A stretch of 64,000 nt of DNA from Nocardiopsis sp. YSL2 (GTDB lineage Bacteria > Actinomycetota > Actinomycetes > Streptosporangiales > Streptosporangiaceae), in assembly GCF_030555055.1 (NCBI RefSeq), contig NZ_JAMOAO010000001.1, positions 1,984,001 to 2,048,000 of the forward strand, written 5' to 3'. The notes beneath the pieces were generated by a model. That model saw only the letters and a list, made by a program, of their open reading frames with translations, was not told the origin of the DNA and did not search any database. Shown one piece after another: positions 8,727 to 15,590 of the stretch. A program made the position numbers and the translations under genes. The stretch's first letter is position 1, and each line of letters starts with the position of its first letter.

Positions 8727-9080
8727 CTAGTCAACAAGGATGACTTCGTGGCCAGTGGGTGTGCGGATGATCTCCGAGCAGATCAGGGAAACGGATCCGC
8801 TTCCCGTTATCGTTTCGGATTCCACCTGGTAGCGCACGGGCAGGCCGAGGTCGATGCTGGGTTTCATGCACAGGGCCCGCACCTTCCACTGGGTCCCGCC
8901 TGAGTCGGCTCCACAGCTGGTCTCGAATCCGGTTACTTCGCATTCCAGCCCCTCTGGGGACTCTATGGGAACTCTGGGGTAATGGGGCCCTGTTTCTGCG
9001 CTCGCCGGAACCGGAGCAGAAATAATGGCAGCAGCCAAGGGCAAGAAAAGAGCCCACTTCTGGTAGATGTCCTTCTTCAT
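8727..9080 (-). CDS. Small secreted Cys-containing protein, unknown function
   Basis: 117 residues. An ATG at 9080 is preceded by AGAAAGG. A clear Sec signal peptide (MKKDIYQKWALFLPLAAAII, cleavage after ASA near residue 28) leads to a mature domain of ~89 residues with four cysteines (GLECEVTGFETSCGAD, then VRALCMKP and VSLICSEI), suggesting two disulfides. No family recognised. It is divergent from the SdpC-like toxin gene and shares the 360-base control region with the perfect palindromes, so it may belong to the toxin system, for example as an accessory or protective factor. That is inference from position only. Confidence 0.7.
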   Translation of the reverse strand: MKKDIYQKWALFLPLAAAIISAPVPASAETGPHYPRVPIESPEGLECEVTGFETSCGADSGGTQWKVRALCMKPSIDLGLPVRYQVESETITGSGSVSLICSEIIRTPTGHEVILVD

Positions 9081-9242
9081 TTTCTGGTGCGCCTTTCTGC
9101 GTCAGTGGACTTTCGACTCCGAGGAGGGTGTTCACAGGCAAGTGCGGAGCGAGGCACCGGCGAGGTGACTCCGATGTGCAGGTGCAGGACCTTCCTTGAC
9201 CTGCGGAAGGTGTGCGAGCGCGGGCACTGTATCAGCACACGG

Positions 9243-9268
9243 ATCAATTAAACAATTGTTTAATTGAT
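9243..9268. promoter_or_regulatory. Perfect 26-bp AT-rich palindrome, probable ArsR/SdpR-type operator
   Basis: The left half ATCAATTAAACAA is followed by its exact complement TTGTTTAATTGAT. Winged-helix ArsR-family dimers bind such AT-rich dyads. The locus encodes one ArsR-family protein (12213-12527), so autoregulated control of the toxin operon and perhaps of the divergent gene is likely. The binding partner is inferred, while the palindrome itself is read directly. Confidence 0.7.
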
Positions 9269-9274
9269 TAATGG

Positions 9275-9300
9275 AACCCTGTCCGGATCCGGACAGGGTT
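9275..9300. terminator. Perfect GC-rich hairpin (11-bp stem, GATC loop)
   Basis: Arms AACCCTGTCCG (9275-9285) and CGGACAGGGTT (9290-9300) around GATC. It lies 6 bases after the AT-rich palindrome and before the toxin gene. It may insulate the two divergent units or act as an attenuator in the 5' leader of the toxin mRNA. Alternatively it is a second protein-binding site. Confidence 0.5.
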
Positions 9301-9353
9301 TCAAATGCCAGGTCAAAGGCGATCCCAGTCCGGCCGCCGGCTTGGATTCGCGG

Positions 9354-9364
9354 ATTGTTTAATT
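9354..9364 (+). promoter_or_regulatory. Half-copy of the AT-rich operator
   Basis: ATTGTTTAATT repeats 11 bases of the right half of the palindrome at 9243-9268. It is 80 bases before the proposed toxin start, where a promoter would be expected, so a repressor bound here could block transcription. No clear -35/-10 pair could be assigned. Confidence 0.45.
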
Positions 9365-9443
9365 TCAAAACCCTTTGACTGTGCTAGGTTCCCCATCGTC
9401 ATGCCTCGTCGGGCGTTCGTGCCCATATCTCCTTGGAGGAGAC

Positions 9444-10067
9444 TTGAACAGAAAATTCTTGGCCGCTCTGGCGGCTGGAGCCGTTGTGATCGGCACACCG
9501 GTCGTTGCCAATGCCTCCGTGCTTCCCGCTCCGACTGCTGAGGAGTCCGCAGTCGCCGAGCGGCCCTATGACGGCGTCGAGCTGTTCAGCGCGATCTACT
9601 TCGGCAGCGGGTCCGCGGTCGAGGCCATCCCCGAGCTGGACACCATGTTCGAAGGTGTCGATACCGAGAACGCCGGCATGGAGCAGCTGCGCGGTGAACT
9701 GATCGACCATCTTCAAGAGCAGGACCCGGAGTTCTTCGCCGACTTCGCCGACGGTGTGTACTCCGGCGACCACCTGACCATCCAGACGACGCTGCAGACG
9801 TCGGGTGAGCAGATCGCTGAGGCCCTCGCGCAGATGTACCCCCAGGCCGCGGCACAGGGTGACATCACGCCCAATGCCTGCACCGCGGTGCTCGGGTGCG
9901 TCGTGACGGTCGTCGCCGCGGTCAATTACGCTGCGGCCGCCGCCGTTGCGGTCGCGGCCGTGGCCTGGGTCACCGTCGCGAGTCCGAGCTCGGCGGAGCT
10001 CGACGGGGACCTGTTGGAACAGCAGATCGTCGACCGGATCGCCAACGATCTGGGCACGGCAGCCTGA
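9444..10067 (+). CDS. sdpC: SdpC-like peptide toxin precursor
   Basis: 207 residues from the TTG at 9444, chosen because GGAGG (9435-9439) precedes it and the protein then begins with a proper signal peptide (LNRKFLAALAAGAVVIGTPV, cleavage after ANA). A pro-region of ~115 residues follows, then a strongly hydrophobic segment starting CTAVLGCVVTVVAAVNY and ending about WVTVAS, then a short acidic tail. In Bacillus subtilis SdpC (203 aa) the mature 42-residue SDP toxin starts at Cys141 and has a Cys141-Cys147 disulfide. Here the cysteines are at 146 and 152, the same spacing and almost the same position. SDP collapses the proton motive force of neighbouring cells. First gene of an sdpC-sdpA-sdpB-sdpI operon; sdpA starts 5 bases after the stop. 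Confidence 0.85.
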   Translation: MNRKFLAALAAGAVVIGTPVVANASVLPAPTAEESAVAERPYDGVELFSAIYFGSGSAVEAIPELDTMFEGVDTENAGMEQLRGELIDHLQEQDPEFFADFADGVYSGDHLTIQTTLQTSGEQIAEALAQMYPQAAAQGDITPNACTAVLGCVVTVVAAVNYAAAAAVAVAAVAWVTVASPSSAELDGDLLEQQIVDRIANDLGTAA

Positions 10068-10072
10068 ATCCG

Positions 10073-10642
10073 ATGAAGAGACATCGTCTCCGTGCGCTGG
10101 CCCTCATCGCCTGGAGCCTCGTCCTGGCAGTGCTCGTCAACTCCTCACTGGTCGCCTCCACTCCCTATTCGGCTTGGGCCGGCCTGACCGAGTTCGTTCC
10201 GAAGTTCACGGTGCAGACCGCCGTCCCCCAGGGATGGTCGTTCTTCACCCGTGACCCTCAGGAACCGAGGATCACTGCCTATGAGGAGACCGCCGGTGAG
10301 GGCTGGCGGCATGCGGACACCGGTGGCAACGGCGCAGCCAAGTGGTTCTTCGGTGCGAATCGGGAGGGGCGCCTCCAATCCGTGGAGATGGGCGTCATCC
10401 TCGCTGACATCGGCCATGACTCATGGATCGAGTGCTCCACCGTCGACCAGTCGGAGTGCCTCGATTCGGTTGCGGACCGTGCCTTTGGCCCGGTGGTGAA
10501 CGAATCCCGGCGCCCACAGTTGTGCGGGCGGGTCGGGATCATCCGCCGGCAGATCATCCCCTGGGCATGGCAGGGCGCAGGGGCATCCCCCGACATGCCC
10601 CTGTCGGCGGTCGTCGTGGAGGTGCGATGCGGGCAAGCCTGA
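10073..10642 (+). CDS. sdpA: SdpA-family toxin maturation protein
   Basis: 189 residues, ATG at 10073, only 5 bases after the toxin stop. One N-terminal membrane segment (LRALALIAWSLVLAVLV) is followed by a soluble domain with FVPKFTVQTAVPQGWSFFTRDPQEPRI, the motif region of the SdpA antimicrobial-peptide-system family, and later cysteines in DSWIECSTVDQSECLDS and RPQLCGRVG. In B. subtilis SdpA and SdpB together are needed to turn the SdpC precursor into active SDP; the chemistry is unsettled. The toxin-SdpA-SdpB order here differs from sdpABC of Bacillus but the content is the same. Confidence 0.82.
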   Translation: MKRHRLRALALIAWSLVLAVLVNSSLVASTPYSAWAGLTEFVPKFTVQTAVPQGWSFFTRDPQEPRITAYEETAGEGWRHADTGGNGAAKWFFGANREGRLQSVEMGVILADIGHDSWIECSTVDQSECLDSVADRAFGPVVNESRRPQLCGRVGIIRRQIIPWAWQGAGASPDMPLSAVVVEVRCGQA

Positions 10643-11577
10643 GTGCCTGGTACGAGGGTCTGTTCTCCGGGAATCCGTGGACGAACACCTATGCCCTGGC
10701 GCGGTCGCTGACGGCCGCCGCGCTGCTCATCACGCTGTCGTTCAACTCGGTGGATACGCTCTTCGCCCCCAACGAGGCTTGGGAGGCGCCCAAATGTGAC
10801 GGCTGGCTCCGATGGGGCGGGCTCTTCTGCGTCGTGCCCTCCCTGGCGTGGGCCAAGGCCCTGGCCATCGCCGTCCTGCTGCTCGTGGTGACCGGCTGGC
10901 TTCCCCGCTGGACGGCCCTTCCACACGTGTGGGTGAGCGTCAGCCTGCACAACTCCATGAGCATGACCGAGGGCGGTGACCAGATCGCCGCGATCATCGC
11001 CCTGCTCATCAGCCCGATAGCCCTCCTTGACGCACGGCGCTGGCACTGGAGCTTCAAGGACGACCCAGCATCGGTCAACAGGTCGGGGGAGATCCGGCGG
11101 ATGGTGGCCAACACCAGCGCCATCCTCATCCGACTGCAGGTGTCGGTGATCTACCTCCACGCCGCGATCGGCAAGCTCGCGGTGGAGGAGTGGGTGAACG
11201 GCACGGCTGTCTACTACTGGATCCACGACCCCCAGTTTGGTCCCAGCGGGCTGAGGGCCGCCCTTGCTGAGGGGGTGGTCTCGACGGCCCTGGGCGTGGT
11301 CCTGCTCACCTGGGGGACCCTGGTTCTGGAGTTGGCGCTGGCCTATGGGCTCGTGGCGAGTAGCCCTTTGCGCAAAGCGCTGTTCTGGGCAGGTGTCCTC
11401 TTCCACATAGGAATCGCTGCCGCCCTGGGCCTGGTGACTTTCGGTATCACCATGATCGGTGCTCTCCTGCTGTACCTCTGGCCCCGGGAAAGCGATCCTG
11501 TCATCGACATCAGAAGGTATCGCCCGAGAAGGTTCGTGAAGGGAGTCAATGGATACCATGAGGGTGTCGGACAGTGA
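10627..11577 (+). CDS. sdpB: SdpB-family membrane protein (HTTM domain)
   Basis: 316 residues. The ATG at 10627 has GGAGG (10618-10622) in front and overlaps the end of sdpA by 16 bases, implying translational coupling. It has multiple hydrophobic helices, for example LARSLTAAALLITLSF, LAKALAIAVLLLVVTGWL and VVLLTWGTLVLELALAYGL. The segment ILIRLQVSVIYLHAAIGKL and the WVNGTAVYYW motif are typical of HTTM / vitamin K-dependent carboxylase-like membrane domains to which SdpB belongs. B. subtilis SdpB is 322 residues. It is required with SdpA for toxin maturation in the membrane. HTTM identity alone would suggest a carboxylase, but the sdpC and sdpA neighbours settle the assignment. Confidence 0.82.
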   Translation: MRASLSAWYEGLFSGNPWTNTYALARSLTAAALLITLSFNSVDTLFAPNEAWEAPKCDGWLRWGGLFCVVPSLAWAKALAIAVLLLVVTGWLPRWTALPHVWVSVSLHNSMSMTEGGDQIAAIIALLISPIALLDARRWHWSFKDDPASVNRSGEIRRMVANTSAILIRLQVSVIYLHAAIGKLAVEEWVNGTAVYYWIHDPQFGPSGLRAALAEGVVSTALGVVLLTWGTLVLELALAYGLVASSPLRKALFWAGVLFHIGIAAALGLVTFGITMIGALLLYLWPRESDPVIDIRRYRPRRFVKGVNGYHEGVGQ

Positions 11578-11600
11578 TCGAATGTACGATTCAGTAGTTG

Positions 11601-12002
11601 ATGAATGGTGGTGGGACAGTGGCTGACTGGTTCACGGTGGGAATCTTCTTCGGCCTGATAAGCGCGTTTCTGGGCTGGACCTCGGTCTATTCCGTGCGCG
11701 ATGGCGTCAACATCGACCGGAGCCCCGGCATACGCATACCGACGACGCTCGCGTCCAGGGAGGCGTGGCTCACCGCCCACAGGAAGGCGCAGCCCTACTT
11801 CTTCGGGGCGTGCCTGCTCATGTCGGTCGCCGGAGCGGCCTTCGTGGTCTGGGCGGCGGTGGTCAGCGCTCCGGGCAGCGTGATCGCCCCGATGTTCGCT
11901 GTCCTGGCTGCCATGACCGTGGTCCTGCTGGTGGGCGCGGTGCTGGGTGTACGCGATGTGCGCAGGTCGACGCGAGCTTCCCAGCCCCAGGGCCGGCTCT
12001 AG
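11601..12002 (+). CDS. SdpI-family immunity-type membrane protein 1
   Basis: About 133 residues. The start is uncertain: ATG 11601 has no ribosome site, GTG 11619 follows a G-rich GGTGGTGGG. Three membrane helices (VGIFFGLISAFLGWTSV, YFFGACLLMSVAGAAFVVWA, PMFAVLAAMTVVLLVGAVLG) surround the SdpI signature GIRIPTTLASREAWLTAH (pattern GxR...T..S...W..H). In B. subtilis SdpI protects against SDP and senses it for SdpR. The gene closes the sdpC-A-B operon, just before a hairpin terminator, consistent with co-produced self-immunity. It is shorter than the six-helix Bacillus protein, as is usual in actinobacteria. Confidence 0.75.
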   Translation: MNGGGTVADWFTVGIFFGLISAFLGWTSVYSVRDGVNIDRSPGIRIPTTLASREAWLTAHRKAQPYFFGACLLMSVAGAAFVVWAAVVSAPGSVIAPMFAVLAAMTVVLLVGAVLGVRDVRRSTRASQPQGRL

Positions 12003-12064
12003 TCATCACAGCGGCGGCGGACCCGGGGCCTGCCGCGGGGCCGCTGTCCGCTGCACACGGCGCA

Positions 12065-12090
12065 CCGCCCATGACAATCGTCATGGGCGG
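12065..12090 (+). terminator. Hairpin ending the sdpC-A-B-I operon
   Basis: Arms CCGCCCATGAC (12065-12075) and GTCATGGGCGG (12080-12090), perfectly complementary, loop AATC. It lies 62 bases after the first sdpI stop and 122 bases before sdpR. It divides the locus into a toxin/immunity operon and a regulatory/immunity operon, as in B. subtilis. Confidence 0.7.
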
Positions 12091-12212
12091 CACGGCTTTC
12101 GGATCAGCAGAATTCACGTTGAGCACTGGTGTGGATACGGATACGATATCTACATCCCTCGGAATCCGCTTGTGGGATGACCGATCCGCTCGCTTGCGCC
12201 TGAGAGGTTCCC

Positions 12213-12527
12213 GTGTCCGAGAACGATTTCTTCGCAGCTCTCTCCCATCCTCATCGGAGACTCATCATCCGAACGCTGGGAATTTCCAGGGGCATGCCGG
12301 CCAGTCGGCTCGCTGATGCCGTCGGCGTATCCCGCCCCGGCCTTTCGTCCCACCTCAAGGTTTTGAAGTCCTCAAGAATCGTGCACGGCGAGAGACGAGG
12401 CAAGTCGATCGTCTACCAACTCGACAGCGATACGCTTCACACGCACATAGCAGAAATGCTCGAATTCTTGAACATCGGCGCGATAGACCATCTGTTCGCG
12501 GGTTCGTCGGCAAAGCGTGCCTCGTAA
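12213..12527 (+). CDS. sdpR: ArsR-family repressor, SdpR-like
   Basis: 104 residues. The GTG at 12213 is preceded by GAGAGG. The whole protein is a winged helix: FFAALSHPHRRLIIRTLG, recognition helix region ADAVGVSRPGLSSHLKVLKSSRIVHGERRGKSIVYQL. There are no obvious metal-binding cysteines. In B. subtilis SdpR represses its own operon until SdpI, bound to toxin, sequesters it at the membrane. The next gene here is a second SdpI-like protein, giving the same R-I pairing. The 26-bp palindrome at 9243 is a plausible binding site. Assignment rests on family plus context. Confidence 0.8.
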   Translation: MSENDFFAALSHPHRRLIIRTLGISRGMPASRLADAVGVSRPGLSSHLKVLKSSRIVHGERRGKSIVYQLDSDTLHTHIAEMLEFLNIGAIDHLFAGSSAKRAS

Positions 12528-12554
12528 CGCCCAGGAGTAGAGGGGAGACGTGCA

Positions 12555-12989
12555 GTGCGCACCGACACGGTGCTGCCGCATGTCTGGGCGGACCAGCCAC
12601 TGAGCACCGGAACCCTGGTGTGGTTGAGCATCGTCCTTGCTGTGGCCGCGTTCGTCCTCATCACCATCGGGATGATGGGGCGCAGTCGGCGACTGCGCCC
12701 GAACGGGGTCGTCGGCATCCGCACCGCCTACACCGCGGCCAGCCACCGCGCCTGGTACGACGTCCACGTCAAAGCGGCTCCCTGGCTGATGGCGTCGGGG
12801 GCCGTCCTCATCACCGGGACCGTCGCGCTCCACCTGACCGACATCCCCCGCGGGCAGCTCACGGCGCTGATGGCCTCGATCGGTGTGGGGACCGCGGTCC
12901 TACTCATCGGCGTCCGCTCCGCGCACAGTGGCGCACGCAGGACGCGTGAGGGCGACCGTGGCGGCCAGGAGCAGGAGAAGACACCATGA
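12555..12989 (+). CDS. sdpI: SdpI-family immunity/signalling membrane protein 2
   Basis: 144 residues, GTG at 12555 after AGGGGAGA. Three helices: LVWLSIVLAVAAFVLITIGM, WLMASGAVLITGTVALHL, LTALMASIGVGTAVLLIGV. The SdpI motif is GIRTAYTAASHRAWYDVH between helices 1 and 2. It directly follows the SdpR-like gene and overlaps the next gene by 4 bases (ATGA). It is the copy in the R-I arrangement, so it is the better candidate for the toxin sensor, while the copy at 11601 travels with the toxin. The two copies are clearly diverged, so they may have different jobs. Confidence 0.78.
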   Translation: MRTDTVLPHVWADQPLSTGTLVWLSIVLAVAAFVLITIGMMGRSRRLRPNGVVGIRTAYTAASHRAWYDVHVKAAPWLMASGAVLITGTVALHLTDIPRGQLTALMASIGVGTAVLLIGVRSAHSGARRTREGDRGGQEQEKTP

Positions 12990-13393
12990 CGATCCAGCGC
13001 CCCGGCTCTGAGGACATTCCAGAGGCCGGCCTCTTCCTCTACGACCGCGACTGCGGGTTCTGCCAGCGGGCCGTGGCCTTCGCCCAGGGGCGGCTGCACA
13101 CGCGCACCGCGTTCACTGCTTGGCAGCGCTCCGACCTGCCCCGGTTCGGCCTCACCCCGGCCCAAGCCGATGATCGCGCCTGGGTCGTGCTGACCGATGG
13201 AAGCCTGCTCAGCGGAGGCGATGCCGTCGCCCATGTCCTGCTGTGCAGCCCGCGGGGCAGGCTCATCGGCCGGGCTCTGCGGCTGCCGCTGCTGCGGGCG
13301 GCCAACCGTGCCGCCTACCGGTGGGTGGCCGCCCACCGGCACCGCCTTCCGGGCGGGACAGCATCCTGTGCGCTCCGCTCCGGCTCGCTCTGA
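12986..13393 (+). CDS. DCC-family thiol-disulfide oxidoreductase-like protein (DUF393)
   Basis: 135 residues, start overlapping the previous stop (ATGA). LFLYDRDCGFCQRAVAF carries the family motif D..C..C (Cys23, Cys26), followed by a thioredoxin-like pattern TAFTAWQRSDLPRFGL, GLTPAQADDRAWVVLTDGSLLSGGDAVAHVL. DCC proteins are often encoded beside or fused to HTTM membrane proteins, the family of SdpB. Because SDP-type toxins carry an N-terminal disulfide, this protein may help form or reduce that bond. This is inference from motif and neighbourhood. It has no signal peptide, so it would act on the cytoplasmic side. Confidence 0.8.
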   Translation: MTIQRPGSEDIPEAGLFLYDRDCGFCQRAVAFAQGRLHTRTAFTAWQRSDLPRFGLTPAQADDRAWVVLTDGSLLSGGDAVAHVLLCSPRGRLIGRALRLPLLRAANRAAYRWVAAHRHRLPGGTASCALRSGSL

Positions 13394-13425
13394 GAGCCGC
13401 ATGGGGAACTCGGTACCATGCCCGC

Positions 13426-14679
13426 ATGACCCCCCTCTTGGAGCGTTTCGACCTACGGCGACTCGATTTCCGCGGTGATTGCGCCCCTGTCGGCCTCAGG
13501 TACCTCTTCTGGACCACGGTCGTGCTGATCATCGCGGTCCGCACGATTCTCGCCCAAGCTGAGGGACGCTTCGTTCCCACCGCCTGGCCTCACCCTGAGT
13601 GGGTCTTCGTCCTGCTGCTCGGGGCGCTGGCGCCGCTGTGCCTCCTGTGGCCCTTCCTGCCCTGGGAGTCCTCGGCACCCGCACACGCCCGAGTAGCGAC
13701 CCTGGGGTTTCTGGCATCGGCTGCCGTGCTGATGCCCGTCACCGACTTCGCGGTCTACCCTTTGGTGGCACTGGCCATCGCCAACGCGGCGTGCGTGTTC
13801 GGAGCGGTCGGCGGCCTGATCCAGTCAGCGCTGTTCTCCGCCGTCAACGTCCTGGTCGGAGCTCTTCACCCGGACCTTCCGCCGGCCTATGCCCTGACCA
13901 ACGGCGGTCTGCTGTTCCTGTACTGCCTGGCGGTCCTGTTCGTCATGACCTCCCTGCTCGCCGCCGGTCGGCGCGCCCGAAGGACAAGGGAACTGCTCGC
14001 AGAGCTCGACGACGCGCATAGGCGCCTACGTGCGTATGCGGCCCGGGCGCGAGAAGCGACGATCTCCGAGGAGCGCGGGCGTATGGCGCGCGAGATGCAC
14101 GACAGCACGGGGCACTACCTCACGTCGATCCACCTGTGCTTGGCCAATGCCGAGCGCACGGCTGCGGCGCTTCCTACGCAGGTGCGAGAGGACCTGCGGC
14201 AAGCCCGCCGCCTGACCAAGGAAGCCCTGGCCGACACCCGCCGGTGGGTGCGCGCGCTCAAGCCCTTGGATCTGGCGCACCGCTCCGGTCCCGAAGCGAT
14301 CGGTGCCCTCACCGACGCCTTCAGCGATATGGGCATCACGACGGTGTTCACCGCTACGGGAGCGTGGCCTGAGGAGATGGAGGGGGAACTGGAACTGGTC
14401 GCCTACCGAGTCGTCCAGGAAGCCCTGACCAACGCTTTGAGGCACGGAAGGGCCGAGCGCGTGGAGGTGGCCGTGCACGCCGCGCAGGAGACGGTCACTC
14501 TCAGGGTGTCGGATGACGGCCAAGGGGGTGCTGAGGATATGGCCGATGGGTTCGGGCTCACCGCGTTGCGTGAGCGCCTGGCGGCGCTGGGCGGGTCGCT
14601 GTCCGCGGGCAACCGGCCAGAGGGTGGTTTCGAGCTGTGTGCCCAGATTCCTATGGGCGTGGACAGGGGAGTGCTGTGA
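13426..14679 (+). CDS. Sensor histidine kinase, NarL-partner type
   Basis: 417 residues. The ATG at 13426 is used because the frame upstream overlaps the DCC gene. Five to six hydrophobic helices fill residues ~25-185 (FWTTVVLIIAVRTILA, VFVLLLGALAPLCLLWPFL, GLLFLYCLAVLFVMTSLLAA). The HisKA_3 dimerisation helix follows with EERGRMAREMHDSTGHYLTSI (phospho-acceptor His225) and the ATPase with AYRVVQEALTNALRHG and SDDGQGG / GFGLTALRERL. It overlaps the response regulator gene (GTGA) and lies downstream of the SDP genes on the same strand, so it may regulate toxin production or respond to envelope damage. The signal is unknown. Confidence 0.9.
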   Translation: MTPLLERFDLRRLDFRGDCAPVGLRYLFWTTVVLIIAVRTILAQAEGRFVPTAWPHPEWVFVLLLGALAPLCLLWPFLPWESSAPAHARVATLGFLASAAVLMPVTDFAVYPLVALAIANAACVFGAVGGLIQSALFSAVNVLVGALHPDLPPAYALTNGGLLFLYCLAVLFVMTSLLAAGRRARRTRELLAELDDAHRRLRAYAARAREATISEERGRMAREMHDSTGHYLTSIHLCLANAERTAAALPTQVREDLRQARRLTKEALADTRRWVRALKPLDLAHRSGPEAIGALTDAFSDMGITTVFTATGAWPEEMEGELELVAYRVVQEALTNALRHGRAERVEVAVHAAQETVTLRVSDDGQGGAEDMADGFGLTALRERLAALGGSLSAGNRPEGGFELCAQIPMGVDRGVL

Positions 14680-15356
14680 GCGGGCTGGAGCAGAAGCCGG
14701 TGCGAGTGCTGGTTGTGGACGATCAGTCCCTGATGCGCCGCGGGTTGGCTCGTCTGCTGGAGACGGAGGGTTTCACTGTCGTGGGTGAGGCGGCAGATGG
14801 GGTCCACGCTCTGGACTTCCTGGCCGACTGCGATCCCGATGGGCTGCCCCACGTGGTGCTGGTGGACGTACGCATGCCGCGCATGGACGGTGTGGCGCTA
14901 ATCGAGCGGATGAGCGCGGACTTTCCGAGCGTGTCCGCGATTGTCCTGACGACCTTCGATGAGGATGAGTATCTCTTCGCGGGATTGCGCGCCGGTGCTC
15001 GGTCCTACCTGCTCAAGGACGCCGAGCCGGAGGAGGTGGCCCTGGCGGTGCGCCGTGTGGCTGCGGGGGAGAGTGTTCTGTTCGGCTCTGCGGCCGATCG
15101 CATGATCGCGGCCTTGCGTGATCGGGACACTGCCCCGGACCGCGACGCCGGGATGGGTGCCTCGGGAGGCGAGCTGTCCGGGAGGGAGGGGGAAGTGGCC
15201 TCGCTGATCGGGCGGGGGGCTTCCAATCGCGAGATCGCGCGAGAGCTTGGCTTGTCCGAGGGGACAGTGCGCAACCACGTCACCAATATCCTTCACAAAC
15301 TCGGTCTGCGTGATCGCACTCGGCTCGCTTTGTGGGCTAGTGGGAGACGGGTGTAG
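14676..15356 (+). CDS. LuxR/NarL-type response regulator
   Basis: 226 residues from the GTG at 14676, overlapping the kinase stop by 4 bases. Receiver domain VRVLVVDDQSLMRRGL with phospho-acceptor Asp64 (VVLVDVRMPRMDG) and the conserved Lys in YLLKDAEP. The C-terminal LuxR helix-turn-helix is LSGREGEVASLIGRGASNREIARELGLSEGTVRNHV. It is the last gene of the sdpR-sdpI-DCC-kinase-regulator series. Target genes cannot be deduced, since no repeated dyad outside the 9.2-9.4 kb region was seen. Confidence 0.92.
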   Translation: MSGLEQKPVRVLVVDDQSLMRRGLARLLETEGFTVVGEAADGVHALDFLADCDPDGLPHVVLVDVRMPRMDGVALIERMSADFPSVSAIVLTTFDEDEYLFAGLRAGARSYLLKDAEPEEVALAVRRVAAGESVLFGSAADRMIAALRDRDTAPDRDAGMGASGGELSGREGEVASLIGRGASNREIARELGLSEGTVRNHVTNILHKLGLRDRTRLALWASGRRV

Positions 15357-15590
15357 GGGCGCGTCTGACTGCACGGGGCAACCGGGGACTTGTGAGGTCG
15401 TGGGTGCTGTGAGCGGTATGGTGCTGCGCACGCCTGTGTGCGATGCGCGGCTGTTCGCTGCTGGCTCGGCTCTACTGAACGAGGCAGGTCAGTGGCCTTT
15501 CCCGCCTGCTGAAAGTGCGGAACCAAACGCCAGGGGGCCGGCCTCAGGCACACCCTTCGAGTCCTATCGACGAGCGCCGCACCAGCGGCC

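Larger units (their letters stand above)
9081..9443. other. Divergent control region of the SDP-type locus
   Basis: 363 bases without a gene between the small secreted protein (minus) and the toxin gene (plus). It contains a 26-bp AT-rich perfect palindrome, a 26-bp GC-rich perfect palindrome, and a partial copy of the AT-rich site near 9354. The AT content is far above the surrounding DNA. Confidence 0.8.

Noticed and set aside
9444..10067. Lanthipeptide or other RiPP precursor reading of the toxin gene
   Set aside because: No lanthionine, cyclodehydratase or radical-SAM genes are nearby; signal peptide, long pro-region and the two-cysteine hydrophobic core match SdpC.
10627..11577. Vitamin K-dependent gamma-carboxylase function for the HTTM protein
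   Set aside because: The HTTM fold is shared, but the toxin, SdpA and SdpI neighbours and the length fit SdpB much better.
6957..15590. cas genes between or beside the arrays
   Set aside because: All genes in the interval belong to other families; no Cas1, Cas2, Cas3 or Cascade motif was found in the window.
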